A DNA stretch of 64,000 bases from the NCBI GenBank assembly GCA_001931875.2, contig MSJH02000824.1, forward strand, positions 213,837 to 277,836. The letters run 5' to 3'. The translations under genes were made by a program, and so were the position numbers. Shown one piece after another: positions 23,175-34,513 of this stretch (positions are counted from its first letter, which is position 1; every line of letters starts with the position of its first letter). The notes beneath the pieces were generated by a model. That model did not search any database and was not told the origin of the DNA. It worked only from the letters and a program-made list of their open reading frames with translations. Source of the DNA: Byssochlamys sp. IMV 00236. Its lineage: Eukaryota > Ascomycota > Eurotiomycetes > Eurotiales > Thermoascaceae.

Positions 23175-24233
23175 ATGGATTACCAAGGTTCCAGCGGCCG
23201 TGGATGCTTCAACTGTGAGTTATGCATTAGCCGTGATATTTTGACGTCGCAACTTTTGCGATTGTCTCCTTGAATTCCCTGCGTTGCGCCAACTCAGAGC
23301 GCAAGAAAACTGATGTCTGATGGCCATTATCTTCCTACACGGTTGGTTTGAAACACCTTCATACCATCATTTCTAGCTTGCAATGTGCTCTGAGTTTGTT
23401 GTCGCATTGTACATGATTGTGAAGAATTTTGTTTCCGAGACTGACATTTTTTTTCACAGGTGGCGACGCCGGACACCAGGTAATTTCCTTTCACTGAGTT
23501 CTGCTCTATGCAGACCTAATACTTACTCATCCTGTAATACAGGCGCGCGACTGCCCTAAGAGGGGTACTCCTACTTGGTATTTTCACCCGCGTCTTTTTC
23601 TCCGGCGGTTTTTGTCACGGACAGATGCGCTAACTAGTTCACTTTGTACAGCTACAACTGCGGAGGACAGGGACACGTTAGTAAGTCTATTTCCGATCTG
23701 CTCTCCGGTACTCCGAGCTGAAAGTGCTGACCATATCTCTTCAGGCCGAGAGTGCACTGCACCCCCCAAGGAGAAGTCTTGCTACCGTTGCGGCCAGACC
23801 GGTCACCTCTCCCGCGAATGCCCTCAGTCCGGCTCCGGTGACAACTACAACGCTGGCGGTGCCGGTGGTTCTGGCGGTCAGGAATGCTACAAGTGCGGCC
23901 AGGTCGGACACATTGCTCGCAGCTGCCCCCAGAGCGGAGGTTACAACGGTGGCTACAGCGGTGGCTACGGAGGCGGTTACGGTGGACGCCAGCAGACCTG
24001 CTACTCTTGCGGTGGATACGGCCACATGGCTCGCGACTGCACCCAGGGCCAGAAGTGCTACAACTGTAAGTGCATAGCTTTTATATTTGACCCTTCAACG
24101 TTTGACCTCTAACTCTTTACCAGGCGGTGAAGTTGGCCACGTCTCGCGGGACTGCCCTACCGAGGCCAACGGCGAAAGAGTGTGCTACAAGTGCAAGCAG
24201 GCCGGCCACGTCCAGGCTGCCTGCCCTGCCTAA
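23175..24233 (+). CDS. CCHC zinc-knuckle nucleic-acid-binding protein (Gis2/Byr3/CNBP type)
   Basis: Six exons: 23175-23214, 23460-23479, 23543-23577, 23652-23680, 23745-24065 and 24124-24233; 184 aa. It contains seven CX2CX4HX4C zinc knuckles, beginning at CFNCGDAGHQARDC and ending at CYKCKQAGHVQAAC. A Gly/Tyr-rich spacer lies between knuckles 4 and 5. Family members bind single-stranded nucleic acids and mRNAs and associate with translating ribosomes and stress granules. Exons 2-4 are only 20, 35 and 29 nt and split individual knuckles. Every junction was checked to restore the Cys/His spacing. Intron 1 is 245 nt. The start is in context AAAATGG. Confidence 0.95.
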
Positions 24234-25073
24234 GCCAGTTCTAGTTGATGGTTCTCCTAATTCCCTTTGGGTTTTGTGATGGTCGATGAAGGTCTAAAAA
24301 AGGGTGGCATAAAAGTCCACAATTTCATGATTAGGTTTTTCAAAATCAGGGCATGGTTTCTGCTTTTGTAACGAGATCACGGCTTAATTCGAGAATCTGG
24401 GCATTACGACGATTTCTTCTGTGGAGACTCTACATGATGAATCCTCATCGCGCCGTTTTTTCTTTATTTTTCTGCCGGTTTTTCTTTTTCCTTTCACTTT
24501 GCTACAAAAGTTGACAGAACTTGCATGTGCCGGATAAAAAGAATATTAACGAATGAATCGCATCGGATGGCCTGTCTTCTTTTTTTCTGAAGGCAGATAG
24601 CCATGGCCATCCTTCATCTCTATATCTCTTTATCTCCTCCCTTAATTCTTTCTTCTAGATCAGGCTATCATTTCTTCCTCTGACTATTCCTCTCCCTTCC
24701 GATGAAGGATGTTAAGCACGGATATTCCTGATCTCCGGGACGCATAGCATTTAGGTTCCCTATCGAATTGCGACGGAAGTTGGAAATATCATTTAGAGTT
24801 GGAAATATCATACAGACTATAACGAGAGTATATCAAATTGAAAAGGTATCAGTGCCTAAATATCTCAACCACCTTTTGTTTTCACCCTGGTTAGCTATTG
24901 ACTTTTCCCAATCGTAATTACAATATATCTGCTATAAGATCCTTCCTTATGTCCACTGCTTCTAGACAACAAGCCATATATGTTCATATATATACCTTCC
25001 CAATGGCCAAAGTCGCACAGGACATAATGCGCAACGGTGTATAGTTATGCGGTATCAGAATCTTTTCTTTATC
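24234..25073. terminator. convergent 3' region, zinc-knuckle gene / SelO
   Basis: 840 bp of T-rich DNA between converging stops. It presumably holds two long 3' UTRs; no gene was seen. Confidence 0.5.
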
Positions 25074-27287
25074 TTAAGAGCTGCAACTGCACATCATAGC
25101 TCTCTTGAAACGGGGAACATCTCCAGTGAATCGCTCCTCTTCTTCGGGGTTCACGCCCCATTTATCCTCGAATGGATTGAGAGCCATGTGCATAACGCGG
25201 TTGAGAATATCACGCTCGCCGCGGCGCTCAACGCGTTCGATGACTTCGTCGAGGATCCATCCTCGTGGTAGGAACTGCGGTTATGCGTCAGTATCTATAG
25301 ATACTATGAGGAGTTTATGTATGTATTTATGGGGAAGGGTAAGATTTCTAGATAGACTTACGTTCGGGTTGATGGCTTTCATTTGTTTCTTTCTTTCCTC
25401 GTCCTCTTCGGGTTTCCAGTCTTCGAGGACTCGTTCTCTCCAGCTGGCGAGCCATTGTCCGACTCGTTCTTTAGCGGAGTCTTCGGTGTTGCCGACGCCT
25501 CCGACGCCTTCGTTGTGGAAGAAGACACGAGCGGCCTCTTTTCGCTGTTCTTCGGTCTCGAGGTCGGCTAAGGATAGCTCTGAGAGTCGTCTGAAGAAGT
25601 GGTTGAAATCAAGCTCTAATGCTTCTAGCGTATCGAGCAATTCGGAATTCAGCTCCTGGAAGTCAGATTCCTTGTGTGTCTTGAGACCGATCCGTTTGCC
25701 CATCAGTCGCTTGTACTCGTTCAGGAAGACAGTCCTGTACTCGTCGCCTGTCTTGCCGATGATGGTTTCAGCGCGCTTGATGAGGGTTGGGGCGAAGTCT
25801 TCCGTTACGCCCTTGGTGACGAAGGTCTCTTCATCGACCTGGTCTCCAGCACCGATGAGCTCCCCGAGCGATTCCCCGAGTCTGACAAGATTCCACCAAA
25901 TAATGGTCGGCTGGTTCTTGTAACTGTACCTCAGCATATGATCATCGTGATTCGGTGTATAGCTAGAATCGAAATTGTCCATAAAGGCAAATGGGCCGTA
26001 GTCGAGAGATAGCCCGTAGATTGAGGTATTGTCAGTGTTCAACACGCCATTCATGAAGCCGTAAGCTTGCCAGGCTGCCACGGTCTTTGCGTTTCTCCTT
26101 GCAATTTCTCGGTAGAGTCTAGTGAAACGATTCTCTTCTGCACCCTCCGGTCCCTGGATCTCGTTCTCTGGAACATCCCTGGGGGGGTTATCCACCTCGG
26201 GGGAATCTATAGATACGGCAGCAGGCAGAGACTTCCAGCCCTGGAAGACATCCTCGGCAATGAATGTCGCCAATTTCCTAATCAAGTCTCGATCCCCGCG
26301 TGCACGGAGAATGTCGAAAGATCCGATCCTCAGCCAGGTCTCAGCGAATCGGGCCACGATCGCTCCGGGTTCGATGCGTTCCCTCAAGACCTTGGATTTC
26401 GGAAGGAGAGTGAGCGAGAGCGCTCTCGTGGTAGGCACGCCCAGTGCATTTAGAGCTAGTATATGCGTTAGCTGAAGAAATGGATTGTTTCGGCTGCATT
26501 ACCTTCGGAGACAATATATTCACGGATGCTCGACCGAAGAACAGCTTTGCCATCGGCAAATCTCGAGTACGGTGTCTTTCCAGCACCCTTCAACTGTAGT
26601 TCGTATCTTTTTCCCGTGGAGGGATTGACGCTCTCAAACAAACTGATAGCACGCTATCCACTGTTAGCTTGGAAATCCGGAAATATATCCGCTTATGTTC
26701 AAGGAAGGCATACACCGTCTCCCAACTGACCAGCCCATGAACCACTGCGGCTAGGTCAACTTCATGAAATCTATTAATCGGGTACTGGCAGCATACAATT
26801 GCCAACCTTGCTTTGGTCAGTGACAGTTTTGTATTATTCATAACTTCAAGCAGAACTCACCTCCGTAGCATTGAGCCCAAGGGTAGATTCCACCATTTTC
26901 TTCATCCCAGAAGAATTTGTTTCCAGACACCAGGGCCTTGAAATCAGGGTTCTCTTCCTCTCCAGGCTTTAGACCAAGATCTTCCATTGCTTTTGGGCTG
27001 ACCCCAAGGAGTTCTGGTTCCTCAGCTGTCTCCGGGCGGACAAAGGTATACATCGCGCCCTTCACGAGTCGCGGACCTAGCGTCTCCCTGGGGGCCTTGT
27101 GCGAGTCCTGTGGAGTCGGGAATGCAGGGTCTGGCGGAAGCTTCGTTGTGAAGACATTGGACTTGGGTAGCTCAGATAGAGAAACCCTAGCTGCCTTTCT
27201 GGCAGCCGACTGAGAAAGATGAGACGCCATCTGGCTGAGACGGGTCTGGGTACCTCGCGAACGGAATGGGTGTGAGCAGCGAAACAT
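25074..27287 (-). CDS. SelO/YdiU family protein (mitochondrial AMPylase, Fmp40-like)
   Basis: Six exons in coding order 27287-26861, 26806-26797 (10 nt), 26744-26714 (31 nt), 26653-26503, 26455-25362 and 25274-25074; 637 aa. The basic, Ser-rich N-terminus suits mitochondrial import. The SelO hallmark reads [18 protein letters not shown] only when the 10-nt exon is included. Further motifs are [24 protein letters not shown], an Asn-Thr-Asp-Asn...Leu-Asp-Tyr-Gly metal-binding stretch ([15 protein letters not shown]) and a C-terminal CSCSS. Family members carry a kinase-like fold that transfers AMP to protein hydroxyls and acts in redox homeostasis. A Cys, third from the end, occupies the position of selenocysteine in animal SELENOO. 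Confidence 0.94.
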
Positions 27288-27508
27288 ATGAGAACAGCCG
27301 AAAGCACGAGCCGACTAGAAAATAAACTACCGCAGGAGATGAAATGGCATGAATTTAATAAAGAAAAAGAAGGATAAGACCCACGAGGGAGAAGGTTGTC
27401 TGAGAACTGTATAGTTCGCGGCGAATGTTGTTCATCCTCAGTTAGTTTACTTGGGAGTTTATCGACAAGAGGCGGCGTGACATCATTTTGCCCCAGTAGC
27501 AATTGATC

Positions 27509-27544
27509 ATTACCGTAATTACCGTAATAACCGTAATTACCGAC
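27509..27544. repeat. four 9-bp tandem units (ATTACCGTA)
   Basis: Units at 27509, 27518, 27527 and 27536: the first two are perfect, the third has one change and the fourth diverges at its end. It lies about 220 bp upstream of the SelO start. It may be a cluster of binding sites or simply a minisatellite. Confidence 0.8.
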
Positions 27545-28264
27545 AATATCGATTCTCTACCTTGTAAATAATATCAACTGGCCAACTAATTGCTACTACT
27601 TATGACAGAGGACCTTGAAAGACGAGTTCTGACAATGGTGATTCTTCTTCTCCAATTAATTGTGTCATAGTGATATGCCATTGCACCATATTCTCATCCC
27701 CGAAGTAGTGGCCATCATGAAAGCCATAACTGAGCGTACCATATGTTTAGATGTCGCTATAGCCTCTATCGTCTCGTTCTCGAGAGACACAGATGGTCCA
27801 TTGCCAATCGTCCCTCACTGCAGCGTATGTCATGCTAGTTCCTTGGCTATATCATCTTTTCAATCACCCCCGATATACAGTAGACTCCTGCCCTGTTCGG
27901 TTCACTGCATGGACCCGGTCTCTTCGGAAGAAGGACATCCTTAATTGTCATAATTGTCTGCATTACTGATTCCCCCCCGACTCGCAACGTGCTAGTTAAG
28001 TTGCACAAAATCGAATGATTATTAATCCAAAGACTTGACCTTCCTAAAGTGGGGGGAAAAGAGGTTCTCTTGACAATCGAAGACGAGTACTTCTGGCTCT
28101 GCCCCGCATCGGCCCGCTGTATTTATCTCGGTCCTGGCCCGCGGCAGTTGTCTATCAATCAACTCCTACCATATTCTAGATTCGAGCTTCTCTCGCGGAA
28201 ACCGTATAACTAAGCTCGATTCCATTAGCAGATCAGTCTCTCTCTCCCCTTTTGACGTATCAGC

Positions 28265-28294
28265 TTCTGTTCTGTTCTGTTCTGTTCTGTTCTG
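28265..28294 (+). repeat. (TTCTG)6 microsatellite in leader
   Basis: Six perfect TTCTG units ending 14 bp before the aldo-keto reductase ATG, so almost certainly transcribed as 5' UTR. Confidence 0.9.
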
Positions 28295-28308
28295 TTCACA
28301 CGGGCAAA

Positions 28309-29313
28309 ATGGCAAACGTTATCGACTCCATTCCAACCGTCAAGCTTAACGACGGTACTGAAATCCCTGCGGTAAGCTGGTTCCAGGCCGTCTTGGCAAG
28401 AATATGTTCCTGACCTAGAAGTAGATTGGGTATGGTACCGGCACAGCCTGGTACAAGCCGAACGGTGGTGCAATCAACCGTGATCTCGTCGACGCCATCA
28501 AGGGCGCAATCAAGCTGGGATACAACCACCTCGACGGAGCAGAAGTCTACGGCAATGAGGAAGAGCTGGGTCTGGCCATCAAGGAAAGCCAAGTGCCGCG
28601 CGAGAAGCTCTTCGTTACCACAAAGGTCATCACCAACATCGCAGACATCCCCAATGCGATTGATGTCAGCTTGAAGAAGCTCCAGCTTGACTATGTCGAC
28701 CTGTCAGTAGCTCTTGTCACTATCCGCAAAAAGTATTCATAGGGGCGCAAGCTGACCATCATTCAGATATCTGATCCATGCTCCCTTCTTCGCTAAGTCA
28801 GATGAAGATCTCCAGAAAGCCTGGGCTGAAATGGAAAAGGTGAAAGAATCCGGAAAGGCGAGGTCAATTGGTGTATCCAACTACCTGCAGAGCCATATCG
28901 AAGCCACTTTGAAGACGGCCAAGGTCCAACCTTCCATCAATCAGATCGAATTCCACCCATATCTACAACACGGAAACCTCGTTCCTTTCCACAAAGAAAA
29001 TGGTATCGCAACAGCGAGCTATGGCCCCTTGACCCCGGTCACTCGGGCCAAGGGTGGTCCTCTGGACGGCCTGCTGTCATCGTTGGCCAAGAAATACGCA
29101 GTCAGTGAAGGAGATATCCTTCTGCGATGGTCCATCCAACGTGGTGACGTAGTCATCACGACGAGTGGCAAAGAACCCCGATTGAACGAGTACCTACGCG
29201 CGTTACTGTTCAAATTGACACCCAAAGAGGTGGACGAGATCTCAGAGCTCGGACAGCAGAAGCACTACAGAGCTTTCTGGCAAGACAAGTTCGCGGCTGA
29301 CGACCGCTCGTAG
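28309..29313 (+). CDS. aldo-keto reductase (AKR3-like, NADPH-dependent)
   Basis: Three exons, 28309-28371, 28425-28702 and 28767-29313; 295 aa. The AKR fold has its full catalytic tetrad: Asp58 and Tyr63 ([10 protein letters not shown]), Lys88 (TTK) and His118 (YLIHAPF). Also present are [11 protein letters not shown] and the [10 protein letters not shown] segment. The late cofactor-binding loop reads [14 protein letters not shown]. The closest known relatives by pattern are yeast alpha-keto amide/ester reductases of the AKR3C group. It is cytosolic, and the substrate cannot be told from sequence. Introns are 53 and 64 nt. Confidence 0.92.
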
Positions 29314-31101
29314 AACGCGTGTCTGTTAGCATGATAGGACCTCAGGGGAGGATTGTCCGAAATTTGCACTTCGCAGCACCACCGGGCTGGTGCCTTTATT
29401 TCTAGACATGGAATGTATGTATATTGTTCGAATTGACATATTTCATGCGCATGCCTTTCTTTAGCACCGAGAGGCCATGCTACATGCTCAATTCAACGAT
29501 AGTGCTTCACCAGAATGGCCGTATCGGCGTCGCACTGAGTCGATATAATCGAGAGGCTAGATGTTCAATCGCGAATGTGACGACGTACTATTAGAGTGAG
29601 GCTAAGCCACCACGCACGGTTTGCGAGGAGGCGGGGTGGTTATGAAGTGGCTTCGCCCCCAAAAACTCCAATGATCAGCTTCCAGGGTCCTCCGATGTTT
29701 CAATGGATAACTTTTACATGGGTATCAAGTATTGGTGATCTGACTGAGGCCTATTAGTTAAATCATGTAATACTGGAGAGTAGGCGCCTCCATGTAGTAA
29801 ACACAAGGAACAATCTACTTCCTTTCTTGGAATATTGATTGTAAACAAGCGCCTTGTGGATATGGACCTACATACATGATCCGGTGCATATAATTGTGAG
29901 CAGTCATGGTCAAGCCGGGCGAATTAGGTCAAACTCTGCAGGGTTTCCGTAGCAGACAGGGAGCGTTCCTGCAAGGGTTGATTGACTGAGGCATGGATAT
30001 CTTATCGTAGAATACTATCTATCCTCGTCCGTGATGCCACCAACGCGATCAAAGGGGACGCTGGATTGAAGATGTGGGTTCTACCGTAAAGAAGAAAAAG
30101 AAGAGAGAAGTTCAATTGATCAGATGGTGTGGAAGGGGGTTTATTTACTGCTCTTCAGAGGCCTCGCATGCACAAGTTGCACAAATAAATAAATAAATAA
30201 CGGTCCAGTCCAGCGCAGGCGTAGACTAAAGTAATGCCGTGACAGCGTGATCAGCGCCCCATCTCGGCACTGCCCGCCCTCCAGCATCGACCGCCTGTTC
30301 ACGCAGTCGGGGCCATTATCGATCTCCCATCTGGCAAGCTACGTGGGTTGATACTGCTGTGGTAGCTAGTTGTGCTATCTAACGCGACCCATGCTGCAAT
30401 AATCGCTCCTCTTCCGCTCGTCCTTCCCACGCCTCCTCCGATAACGCACCGACCGCAATTATCCCCGTACCACCTGTCTGCCGCGTCCCAGCTCCGAAAG
30501 AACTATTCCATGGCATCTAGTCCCAACGCCTGCTGTGCAATTCTCCGATAGATCTGGGTGGCTATTGGCTTGTCAGCAGCTTGGCCTCGAAATTGATGGA
30601 CCGTCGGATGTGATATCGCTCTCCTCGAAGAACAGAAGCCTTGTCGGGGGAGGGGGAGCCTACTGTTGATCATATCTTCGCGACGACTTGGACAGTACTC
30701 GAGTACCGATGTATCTGATCGAGCCCTCTCTCAGTGCAGCTTGATCGCCTTCACTGTGCCAGGGTCTCCCTCAGATTACCGCGGGTACTTTCCGCCGTGA
30801 ATGGATCTCGCCGCGCCCATTCACTGCGACTGCGACAATAACCGTTCCTACTGATCTATTGACCTACGAATACCCTGCCATGATCCTTGAGACCTATTGA
30901 ACCTGCATATAGCGACCTGGTCGATTCACCTTGCGCGCCTTTTTATGGGTTCTCTGGATGTCTGACTTCAAACGACTGCATCTATCATCTGCCACGTCGA
31001 GGAAGCAAATGATCTCGCGATAGGGTATATTCTTGTTGCATCTTACGTCCTGAACTTCGATTGGCATTTTCCTATAGTCTCCAGGTCCTAGTTGGATTGC
31101 A
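29314..31101. other. long intergenic region upstream of the Ebp1-like gene
   Basis: 1.79 kb without recognisable genes. It contains an AAAT microsatellite at 30183-30200 and, from about 30.2 kb, GC-richer DNA that is probably promoter and leader of the downstream gene. Confidence 0.5.
30183..30200. repeat. (AAAT)n microsatellite
   Basis: About four and a half AAAT units in the long intergenic region. Confidence 0.85.
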
Positions 31102-33492
31102 ATGTCGGCTCAAACAACGATTTATTCCCACGAAAAGAACGAAGACATCCCCCGATTTACTACGAAGGGACCCCACAACACTGAGCCAGATTCGGTCGAC
31201 AAGCGGCTAAAGGACCTGAGGGACAAAGTCTTGCCTGTTTATCCTTTCCTCCTAACCGTCCCATCGGACGTGCCGTTTCGCCTTGGAGATCGATACGTCA
31301 ATAATTGGGCGGTGGGGACGGACGGTCCATTCAAACCCGAAGAACAGCAACTACAGTACATGACATTTTTGACCCATTCAGAGGGCGATTCTTTACTGGT
31401 TGCTGTTGGCGATTGGTCAGATGACAGTGGGAATATCATGGCTGAAGACGATTCCAAACCTACAAGTGTGACCAGTGCTGCCAGTACTCCCCTCACTGGC
31501 GCGACCAAGAAAAAGATCAGTCTGAGTGACTACAAAAGCAAGAAGATAACCGGTGGTCAAACTACCTCTGGAAATCAGGGTGCTATTGACGGTGCTGCAC
31601 CGGCGCCTGACACTCCAAAAAACCATGCCCGTATTTCCAAGCAAGCTACAAATGACAGCTCTGTCCCGCAAACAGACAGCCCCAAGCGTTCGAAGCCGCA
31701 TATTCATACTGAAGATGGTGCCCCACGCCGTAAACGGTCCGCGGAGCCTGAATCGAAGCCTTCGAAAGAAGAGGATCGAAGGCACGGTGGACGATCTCCT
31801 AAGAAACCGCGATTGTCTCCCCTGAAAACCGAGTCTGGTGATGGTTCCCAGACTAATGGCGCAACCCATGCCCTTCCAGCTCTTCTCTCACCGACGCTCC
31901 CACCGGTTCCTGTCAGTCCGAAACTTCCACAATTGCTCTCACCTACACTTCCGCCTGATATCGAAGAGGAGCTCTCAAAACTACGAGACGAGTCTCCTAT
32001 TACGAATATTCATACAAAAGACCGATCACCAATTCCGCCTCGAACATCCAAAAACGATCCAGATGGAAGGCGTCCGCATTCCGGGTCGCTTGCAAGCTCA
32101 AAGAACCCTAATATCAATAATAAAGCAGTGCACACACATAATCGATCAACATCCGGTTCGAAAACAGTGGCCCATGATCCTCGAGAATCCTCGGGCAGTA
32201 CGGGTAGGAAAATGCCTAGCACCACACATGGAACCGACAGCCCAAGCTCGAAAACTCGCCTTATTGTCAAACTGAAGTATGGTCGATCGAATAGGAAACG
32301 GGTTGAGGCCCTTCTCAAATTTTCAGGGAAGAGGAAGGCGGCCGGCGACAGTGCACGCTCGAATCTGGCGGAAGATCACGATTCTAGGGATAACAGAACC
32401 AAGAAAGATCTGTCTTTATCAAAACTTCAAGGCGACAGACGGCAAAGGCTTGTTGAAAGTGATGATTATCAAGACATGCCTAGGAAACGTCCAAAAACGG
32501 TAGCGCCAGGATCTGCTTCTCCGAGTTCACCAGTTCCCGCCTCTGATGCTACCGGACATCACTCGCGTTCCTTCAAGTCAGTAACTTCTGCACCCAAAAG
32601 AGACGCCAGGGGGACCTCCTCGCGACATCCTGATCCAGAAGAGACTGAAGCCAGGTCGCAATTGGCCGGCAAGACCACTCCTCTACACCCAGAGAGAAGC
32701 ACACGGGCGTCCCCTCCGCTGTCGAGAGAAAGCAAGCCCACGCATAGTCGGGATCGCGAACGGCGAGCATGGCGAGACGAGTACCAGAAATATGCTGGTC
32801 TGGGAAGGGAGCTGAAACACGCTGCCAGTCGACAGACAACAGACGCAAAACTCGCTGCGGCTACTGCTGTGGAAGCGATTCTTTGCTTCATCCTCGCGTT
32901 CATTGCGGACGACAGATGCAAGACAATCACTCGTCAGGTCCCAGATTCGACCAATTGGCGATCCATTCTAGCATACTGGCGTGTAGTCACCAAAAACAGC
33001 GTCGCATATCCCCATCTTCATAGTCTCTGTCTTCTTCTGGGTGCCATCTCCCACGATACCATTCATGCCCTTGATCTCGAGCGTCTCGCAGTCAGCCCAC
33101 TTCCTGGAGAACACAGTCCAGTGCCCACTCCAGGGAGTGACGGGCATACTGTCACAGCGGACGAGAGCAAGAAATACAAGTCAGAATTCCTCGAGCTGAA
33201 AGCCCGCCTTCCGGAATACTATAAGGAAGCTCTACGGCTCTGGCTAGAGGGAGCTCGTAAGCTTTCAGACGAGACACTGAAGCACGAGTTTCCCAGTACA
33301 TGGTCCAAACGCTCTGGAGACTATCTCGATCGGGGCAAAGAGCCATTAAAACTGGGGTCATATTCTGGTCGATTCTTTCTACCTCTAGGAAGGACGACCA
33401 CGCCGCTAGAAGCGGTTCGATTCGGTTTTGCAGTTCTCAGCGAGTGGTGCCAAAAGGAAGGTGTGGATTGGCACGGTCGGTTACAATTATGA
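31102..33492 (+). CDS. large disordered protein with Ebp1/AF4-like C-terminal domain
   Basis: Single exon, 796 aa. A folded N-terminal part (1-110) has DVPFRLGDRYVNNWAVGTDGPF. A short conserved motif KKKISLSDYKSKK lies near 137-150. About 400 disordered residues rich in Ser, Pro, Lys and Arg follow, with a VKLKYGR motif. The C-terminal ~230 residues are helical: ELKHAASRQTTDAKLAAATAVEAILCF, then LHSLCLLLGAISHDTIHALD, YYKEALRLWLEGARKLS and a final WCQKEG. This layout resembles the C-terminal homology domain of AF4/AFF proteins and the fission-yeast Ell-binding protein Ebp1. If so, it acts in a super-elongation-like complex on RNA polymerase II. The family assignment is an inference from motif layout; the gene itself is clear. 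Confidence 0.6.
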   Translation: MSAQTTIYSHEKNEDIPRFTTKGPHNTEPDSVDKRLKDLRDKVLPVYPFLLTVPSDVPFRLGDRYVNNWAVGTDGPFKPEEQQLQYMTFLTHSEGDSLLVAVGDWSDDSGNIMAEDDSKPTSVTSAASTPLTGATKKKISLSDYKSKKITGGQTTSGNQGAIDGAAPAPDTPKNHARISKQATNDSSVPQTDSPKRSKPHIHTEDGAPRRKRSAEPESKPSKEEDRRHGGRSPKKPRLSPLKTESGDGSQTNGATHALPALLSPTLPPVPVSPKLPQLLSPTLPPDIEEELSKLRDESPITNIHTKDRSPIPPRTSKNDPDGRRPHSGSLASSKNPNINNKAVHTHNRSTSGSKTVAHDPRESSGSTGRKMPSTTHGTDSPSSKTRLIVKLKYGRSNRKRVEALLKFSGKRKAAGDSARSNLAEDHDSRDNRTKKDLSLSKLQGDRRQRLVESDDYQDMPRKRPKTVAPGSASPSSPVPASDATGHHSRSFKSVTSAPKRDARGTSSRHPDPEETEARSQLAGKTTPLHPERSTRASPPLSRESKPTHSRDRERRAWRDEYQKYAGLGRELKHAASRQTTDAKLAAATAVEAILCFILAFIADDRCKTITRQVPDSTNWRSILAYWRVVTKNSVAYPHLHSLCLLLGAISHDTIHALDLERLAVSPLPGEHSPVPTPGSDGHTVTADESKKYKSEFLELKARLPEYYKEALRLWLEGARKLSDETLKHEFPSTWSKRSGDYLDRGKEPLKLGSYSGRFFLPLGRTTTPLEAVRFGFAVLSEWCQKEGVDWHGRLQL

Positions 33493-34513
33493 TTCCGTAG
33501 TTGTTTTCCCCTTTCTCTTTCATTCTATTCCAATTATTTATCCCTGGAGATCCGGCGTCTAGTTTTTTTGTTTTTTTTGGCGGGCAAAGCCTCATATCTT
33601 ACTTAACTTGTTATCTGTCATTTTTTTGTTCTCTGCCCTTTGCTTCGTTTCGTTCTATTGTGTAAATGATACCACTGTTTATTTTCTTTTCTTTTCTTTT
33701 TTTTTTCTCTTTACCTTTTTGTGCTTACTTACTTACAACAACAATTGTCTTTTAAACCGGCTCAGAAAGGGCAATTAGTTAGTTAGGTATTATATTGGTT
33801 TTCTTATGGTATAGTGCCTAATGAAATGGAAAGTGATATATATATTTATATATAATTTATTGGGCAGTGTTCTATCGAATCGTATCCTTATCTAGAGAAT
33901 GTAGAGAATGTACTCCGTAGAGAGAGGGTGGTATCCACATAATATAGCATAAAGAACAGAGACCTAAAACAAAGTAAAGTAGATCCTTGATAGTATCAGT
34001 TTTGATTTAATTCTCTCTCTAAGTGTTAAATCGGATCGTCTCCTAGTTAACAACCATCATAATATACTTAATGATCATTCTCCAAAAAGAAGTCAAAAAC
34101 GCCCTAAGTAATCTACCCGAAAAGTGAGAAAGAAGTATTTTGAAAGTCCTCGGAGGATAAGGAAAGGAAATGGAAGGAAAGAAAATGAATAGGGCAGAGC
34201 AAACACATGAATCGTTTCATTTCAAAAAACGTGGAGAGGCTAAGATCGTTCGTTTAACATCACAGCATAATGAAGAGACAGCGAACGCCGGGGACCGGAC
34301 CGAACCGAACCGAATCGAGCCGCAATGGGATGAGTTTGGGTACTCTCTAACCAGAGGGATAGGTAGATAGATAGAGAGAGGAACGGGAATGGAGATAGGA
34401 GATGGATGCATGAATACATGAATGCATCCTAGCTACGCATCCGTACATTCCTTGAGGCGCCATGACACCGTGGATATTGACAATGAACATGACAAGCTAC
34501 CTAGGTGATAATA
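33493..34513. terminator. convergent 3' region
   Basis: 1.02 kb of T-rich and AT-rich DNA, including a TATA-repeat stretch around 33835-33860, between the Ebp1-like stop and the transporter stop. No gene was seen. Confidence 0.5.

Larger units (their letters stand above)
27288..28308. promoter_or_regulatory. bidirectional intergenic region, SelO / aldo-keto reductase
   Basis: 1.02 kb between divergent genes. It contains a 4 x 9-bp repeat and, just before the reductase start, a pentanucleotide repeat (both listed separately). No other coding potential was seen. Confidence 0.55.

Noticed and set aside
23724..24077. Ala/Thr-rich alternative frames over the zinc-knuckle gene
   Set aside because: They are frame shadows of the Cys/Gly-rich coding sequence.
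30181..30202. AAATAAAT run considered as a polyadenylation signal cluster
   Set aside because: It lies nearly 0.9 kb past the reductase stop and 0.9 kb before the next gene; a plain microsatellite is simpler.
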